Source: Corynebacterium choanae
GTDB lineage: Bacteria > Actinomycetota > Actinomycetes > Mycobacteriales > Mycobacteriaceae
Direction: 5' to 3'
DNA: 64,000 nucleotides
NCBI RefSeq assembly: GCF_003813965.1
Contig: NZ_CP033896.1
Span: 1,984,001 to 2,048,000, forward strand
Below, piece after piece: positions 60,304-64,000 of this stretch; within the stretch, counting starts at the first letter, position 1, and every line of letters begins with the position of its first letter. The notes under the pieces were generated by a model that was given only the letters and a program-made list of their open reading frames with translations, was not told where the DNA came from and searched no databases. Position numbers and translations under genes: made by a program.

Positions 60304-61161
60304 CTAGTTCGTCCTGCGGCTAAGGTGCGTATAGATGCGTTCGTTCGTGGGCGCCCACAGTGGTTTCGCCCAGTCTCCAAATGCTCGATCGGTAAGCATA
60401 ACCATCGCAACCGACATTGCTGGATCAATCCAAAAATAGGTACCTGCCTGGCCAAAGTGTCCTGCCACATGCGGCGGCATCGTGGCGGGAAGCCAATGCG
60501 GCTCTTTGTAGCCGTGGATTTCAAACCCTAGTCCCCACGGGCAGGGTCGCTGCATCCCAAAGCCGGGAACAACCCCTTCTAAGTCGGGCAATTGCACCGT
60601 CATCATGGTTGCAACGGTTATCGGATCTAACAGCGTGGGGGTAAGTACCTCACCGGCAAATGCCACCATGTCCGCCAAGCTGGCACGCATGCCATGTCCG
60701 GCTGATCCGTGCAATTCCGCAGTATTCATACCCAGTGGTGCAAAGACGGTCTCGTGGAGGTATTCCGCAAACGGCATCCCAGCTTCCCGCTCGATCGCTT
60801 CGGCGATCATCTCATAACCCGCTGAGGAATAGATGCGGCGAGTACCTGCTGGTTTTTCCATAGTTCTTGTCGCAAAACCCACTCCACCGGCATGGGCTAG
60901 CAGCTGGCGCAGCGTGGCACCTTCTTCGCCAATCGCGTCATCTAGTGCGAAGAATCCTTCTTCCACTGCCATCATCGTCGCCCAAGCAACCACCAGTTTG
61001 GTCACTGAGGCCAGCTCATACACCCGCGAGTCGTCCCCAAAGGTGGCTGTCATCTCTGGGCTTACTACTGCGGCAGCAGCATGATCGACGGGATACTCAC
61101 CGACGGTGTCGGCCAGTAGTGTGCGAACAGTTGCGGAATCAAACGTCTTCACAGCCGACAC
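60304..61161 (-). CDS. Beta-lactamase-fold serine hydrolase
   Basis: A 285-aa class C beta-lactamase/DD-peptidase-like protein. The SxxK nucleophile is in ELASVTKLVVAW, and the second motif is YSSAGYE, where YxN is usual. HFGQAGTYFW occupies the place of the HxG/KTG motif. It has no signal peptide, so it is probably a cytoplasmic esterase-like member rather than a secreted lactamase. It starts at GTG 61161, or at GTG 61152, which lies 7 nt after TATCGT as a leaderless start. Confidence 0.87.
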   Translation of the reverse strand: MSAVKTFDSATVRTLLADTVGEYPVDHAAAAVVSPEMTATFGDDSRVYELASVTKLVVAWATMMAVEEGFFALDDAIGEEGATLRQLLAHAGGVGFATRTMEKPAGTRRIYSSAGYEMIAEAIEREAGMPFAEYLHETVFAPLGMNTAELHGSAGHGMRASLADMVAFAGEVLTPTLLDPITVATMMTVQLPDLEGVVPGFGMQRPCPWGLGFEIHGYKEPHWLPATMPPHVAGHFGQAGTYFWIDPAMSVAMVMLTDRAFGDWAKPLWAPTNERIYTHLSRRTN

Positions 61162-61288
61162 GATAGTCGGCTACGACCATCTCAGCGGGTTTCCGCGCCG
61201 GAGTAGATCTCATTGCTCAAAGCGTAGAAGCTCCTAGCGGTTCCACCGGATTCACGGGTGGTGTCGCTTCGCAACTGTCCCGCTGTCA

Positions 61289-62215
61289 TCATCTGTGGGG
61301 ATGCTGATCTGTGGTTTGTCGTTGATCCTTGGTTGCAGACTGTTCATCGTTAGGGCGCACGGTGATATCAAGGTGTTCACCGGCGGGTAGATGCCCCTCG
61401 TCTAACGCTTCAATCCAGCGATCTCGTTCGGCTGTGACCCCGGCGCGCTCGCCTTCTTTTCTGGCACGGCGCAGTCCTTTGCGCCGACCAATGCGGCGGC
61501 CTTGTTTCATCCCGTCTCGGCGGCCAGCACTTTCTGCCTGCCGGAGGAGTCGTTTGAGCTGGCTTGCAGTCATATTCACGGGTGCAAAATCACTGTGTAC
61601 GGGCAGCACCCAGCCGCGCCAGTAGGCGATGATCGCAAAACCAGCCCCCACCACTGTTCCGCAAATCATGCCTGCTGCATCAAGATCAACTTGGTGGAAG
61701 GCGACCATGGTGGATGCGGCGGCAATAGCTGGCGTGGCATATAGCGTGTTTCCCCCAAAGACCGCCGGGGTGGTGCCAATGGCGATGTCGCGGATCATGC
61801 CACCGCCGACTGCGGTGAGTACACCCATGAAAATTGCTGAGGCGGCGGGCATGTTATAGCTCAACGCTTTGATTGAGCCGGTGGTCGCCCACACACCCAA
61901 AATGATCGCATCGCCATGTACTCGAAACAGCTCCCACGCCCGCCCTTGCAGATGAATCACTAGGGCAACTAGTGCACCGGCGATTGCAAACCCCATATAG
62001 GAGGGTTGCGCGATCGCTGCAGCAGTGCCCCGCTGCATGAGGGTGTCACGCAGCATACCGCCAGCAAGCGCGGAGAAAATCGCCAAAAAGGCAAAGCCGA
62101 TAATGTCAAAATTGCGTTGTCGGGCGATGGTGCCACCGATCGCCCCATTGAGGACGACTCCGATGAGGTCAAGGACGCGATACAACGCCAAAATTGAGGG
62201 ATCCACATCGTGCAT
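61289..62215 (-). CDS. TRIC/UPF0126 family membrane channel with basic C-terminal tail
   Basis: A 308-aa protein. Seven hydrophobic helices (residues ~8-215) are arranged as two similar repeats, each with a Gly-rich GG.LRD/GG.IRD motif (SALAGGMLRDTLM and TAVGGGMIRDIAIG). This is typical of UPF0126/TRIC monovalent-cation channels. The hydrophilic tail after ~220 is very basic and repetitive (RRDGMKQGRRIGRRKGLRRARKEGERAG). ATG 62215 is the start; the open frame continues upstream without support. Confidence 0.88.
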   Translation of the reverse strand: MHDVDPSILALYRVLDLIGVVLNGAIGGTIARQRNFDIIGFAFLAIFSALAGGMLRDTLMQRGTAAAIAQPSYMGFAIAGALVALVIHLQGRAWELFRVHGDAIILGVWATTGSIKALSYNMPAASAIFMGVLTAVGGGMIRDIAIGTTPAVFGGNTLYATPAIAAASTMVAFHQVDLDAAGMICGTVVGAGFAIIAYWRGWVLPVHSDFAPVNMTASQLKRLLRQAESAGRRDGMKQGRRIGRRKGLRRARKEGERAGVTAERDRWIEALDEGHLPAGEHLDITVRPNDEQSATKDQRQTTDQHPHR

Positions 62216-62540
62216 GCCAGCTATTGTCACACAATCAGTGTGAGCATGTTCACTGTTTTCCCGGATTCCACTGGCTGTTGCCCCTTCCCTCCTGCGCACT
62301 TTGCACAGTTGCTGCTGATCATCCTGGAGCACATCTGTGTGTGTCGGCGACTTGTCGCCAAACAGCGCAGACGAACATGTCGGGTGACTGCAACGACACC
62401 AACAATCACCAACGCCACCGCTGCTTCGGTCTGTGCAGCAGCGGTGGCGTGAGGGTCGGTACTCAGCTTCCAAGAACCGGGAATTCAGTACGGAATTGGC
62501 AGTTGGTGCGGGTGCAACCGTGAGAGTGCGCTCTTGCCGA
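62216..62540. other. Intergenic region with terminator hairpin
   Basis: 325 nt between the TRIC gene and the upstream symporter gene, both on the minus strand. It contains the hairpin at 62412-62450; the remainder should hold the TRIC promoter (ACAATAG-like sequence just before ATG 62215). Confidence 0.45.
62412..62450 (-). terminator. Terminator after the symporter gene
   Basis: ACGCCACCGCTGC (62412-62424) pairs perfectly with GCAGCGGTGGCGT (62438-62450). The T-tract is weak (TTGGTGATTGTTGG on the minus strand). It lies 91 nt past the symporter stop. Confidence 0.6.
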
Positions 62541-63992
62541 TTATGCCCAGGATTCTTCGAATTCGGTTTCTTCGCGGCGGGTTTTGCCGACAGGTGTTTG
62601 CGTTGTGCCAGTTGCTTTATTTGCAGCTGGCAAGTCAGTGGTGTCGGCGGAGTCTGCGGCGTCATCTTCCGGGGCGTAGACGGTGTTCTCACTGGCCAGC
62701 GTCGCAAGATCAGCGATTCCGTGACGCTTGGCAACAATGAGCGGCACCAGTGCCTGACCGGTGACGTTGACGGCGGTACGACCCATATCGACAATTGGCT
62801 CGACTGCCAGGAGCAGACCAACACCGTCTAGTGGCAGACCCAGCGTCGACAGGGTGAGTGTCAGCATTACTGTCGCCCCAGTCGTACCGGCAGTGGCAGC
62901 TGAACCAATCACCGAGACGAATACGATCAGCAGATAGTCGGTGAACTCCAGTGGAATCCCGTAGAAGGAGGAAACGAAGATCGCAGCGATTGCTGGATAA
63001 ATTGCGGCACAGCCGTCCATTTTTGTGGTTGCACCCAGTGGCACTGCAAATGAGGCATAGGCGCGGGGGACGCCGAGTCCTTTTTCTACTGCCCGCACCG
63101 TCACCGGCATGGTGCCCATTGACGAGCGGGAGACAAACCCGAGGGAGGTCACCGGCCAGATCTTTTTGTAGAAGTGCACGACAGGCAGTCCGTTGACCTT
63201 GAGCACAATGGGGTAGATAACGAGCAGTACGATCGCCAAGCCGATGTAGATGGCGAAGACGAACTTGCCGAGTGAGCCGAGCGCGTCAAACCCGTAAGTT
63301 GCCACCGCTTTGCCGAGGAGGCCGGCAGTCCCAATTGGGGCAAGGCGGATAATCCACCACAGCACCTTTTGCACCACAGCCAAGATTGATTCGTTGAGTG
63401 CAATAAATGGCTCTGCCTTTTTGCCGACTTTCATTGCGGCAATACCGAAGGCGATGGACAGTACGAGCAGCTGTAGGACGTTGAAGTTCGGCGCAGCGGA
63501 CACTGCCCCGTCGCTCAGTTTTGCCGAGACTTCCAGCCCTAAAATATTGGTCGGCAGCAGCGACTGTAAAAACGCTGCCCAGGAGCCAACATATCCGACG
63601 TCTTTGGCCGTATTAGGATCGACGCTGCTATTGGCACCGGGATCGACGAGCAGTCCGACGCTAATCCCGACAAGAACTGAGGCGGTTGCGGTAATCGCAA
63701 ACCAAATCAAGGTATTTCCCGCGAGACGGGCGGCACCTTGGACTTGACGCAACTGCACAATCGAGGTCACCACTGCGGTGACGACCAGCGGCGGAATAAG
63801 TAATTTCAGCAAGGTGACATAGGTGCTGCCGATCTGCGACAGGATCGTCACCAGCCAGTTGCCTTCACCCATGCGGGCACCAACGAGCCCTAATACAACG
63901 CCGATAATCAGCCCGTAGATTACCTGCGCGCCGAAACCGGTAAAGGGATTGTTCCGCGAAGCTTGGGGAACGTGTGCTTTCGTCTGTGTCAT
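62541..63992 (-). CDS. Dicarboxylate/amino acid:cation symporter (DAACS family)
   Basis: A 483-aa GltP/DctA-type transporter with eight membrane helices and two re-entrant hairpins. Signatures are the serine-rich hairpin SRSSMGTMPVTV, the unwound TM7 segment TKMDGCA and TM8 DMGRTAVNVTGQAL. The TM8 Asp and Arg that bind the amino and side-chain carboxylate groups in GltPh are present, suggesting an acidic substrate. The last Na1-site aspartate of GltPh (NVTGD) is Gln here, so proton coupling or altered sodium coupling is possible. The ATG at 63992 is 8 nt from the window end, so its promoter is not visible. Confidence 0.92.
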   Translation of the reverse strand: MTQTKAHVPQASRNNPFTGFGAQVIYGLIIGVVLGLVGARMGEGNWLVTILSQIGSTYVTLLKLLIPPLVVTAVVTSIVQLRQVQGAARLAGNTLIWFAITATASVLVGISVGLLVDPGANSSVDPNTAKDVGYVGSWAAFLQSLLPTNILGLEVSAKLSDGAVSAAPNFNVLQLLVLSIAFGIAAMKVGKKAEPFIALNESILAVVQKVLWWIIRLAPIGTAGLLGKAVATYGFDALGSLGKFVFAIYIGLAIVLLVIYPIVLKVNGLPVVHFYKKIWPVTSLGFVSRSSMGTMPVTVRAVEKGLGVPRAYASFAVPLGATTKMDGCAAIYPAIAAIFVSSFYGIPLEFTDYLLIVFVSVIGSAATAGTTGATVMLTLTLSTLGLPLDGVGLLLAVEPIVDMGRTAVNVTGQALVPLIVAKRHGIADLATLASENTVYAPEDDAADSADTTDLPAANKATGTTQTPVGKTRREETEFEESWA

Positions 63993-64000
63993 TACTGACT

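Overview
The window is a chromosomal segment of a Corynebacterium-type actinobacterium. Three things show this. It carries the actinobacterial qcrCAB/ctaCEF respiratory genes and ltsA. Its gene order runs in parallel with Corynebacterium glutamicum and Mycobacterium tuberculosis (qcr/cta, ltsA, cobU-T-S, ilvE, pepA, aceF, lipB-lipA, glnA, glnE, glnA2, RNase H/phosphatase, zinc ribbon, Nif3, ptpA, SURF1, cobD, aceE, acyl carrier protein). Many genes also begin with GTG and have a -10-like hexamer about 7 nt upstream, as leaderless corynebacterial mRNAs do. The species cannot be named from the sequence alone.

Layout. 1-6.0 kb (minus strand) encodes the cytochrome bc1-aa3 supercomplex: qcrB (cut by the window start), qcrA, qcrC, ctaE, then ctaF and ctaC. 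6.9-17 kb holds ltsA, erpA, a DUF3043 membrane protein, cobU/cobT/cobS, ilvE, pepA and a small conserved protein. 17-25 kb holds the three-lipoyl-domain E2 gene aceF, a TetR regulator, lipB, lipA, a DUF4191 membrane protein and sdaA. 25-37 kb is a nitrogen block: an RDD protein, glnA, a nucleoside hydrolase, ohr, an unknown protein, glnE, glnA2 and pip. 38-43.5 kb holds a CYTH-CHAD protein, a 1.5-kb gene-poor stretch full of hairpins, a small SPOR-like protein, a degenerate galactokinase homologue and rnpB. 43.6-52.8 kb holds the RNase H/phosphatase, zinc ribbon, Nif3, a PLP aminotransferase, HAD and LMW-PTP genes, SURF1, cobD, tRNA-Val and a DUF3052 protein. 53.5-64 kb holds aceE, an alpha/beta hydrolase, an acyl carrier protein, a beta-lactamase-fold protein, a TRIC/UPF0126 channel and a dicarboxylate/amino-acid symporter.

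Functional links. AceE and AceF are E1 and E2 of the pyruvate dehydrogenase (and hybrid oxoglutarate dehydrogenase) complex, and LipB/LipA make the lipoate that AceF carries. SURF1 assists the oxidase encoded by ctaC/E/F. GlnE adenylylates GlnA at a visible tyrosine site, while GlnA2 lacks that site. CobU/CobT/CobS/CobD form the nucleotide-loop end of cobalamin synthesis.

No mobile element, CRISPR array, prophage or defence island was found. The region is mainly conserved core genome. The strongest unexplained signals are (i) a cluster of CTCCCA motifs, three of them in hairpin loops, in the 40.2-40.95 kb intergenic region; (ii) a 266-bp perfect duplication of a lipoyl domain inside aceF; (iii) a galactokinase-family protein with degraded catalytic motifs; (iv) two adjacent perfect palindromes upstream of ltsA; and (v) lysine-rich tails on PepA and the CYTH-CHAD protein.
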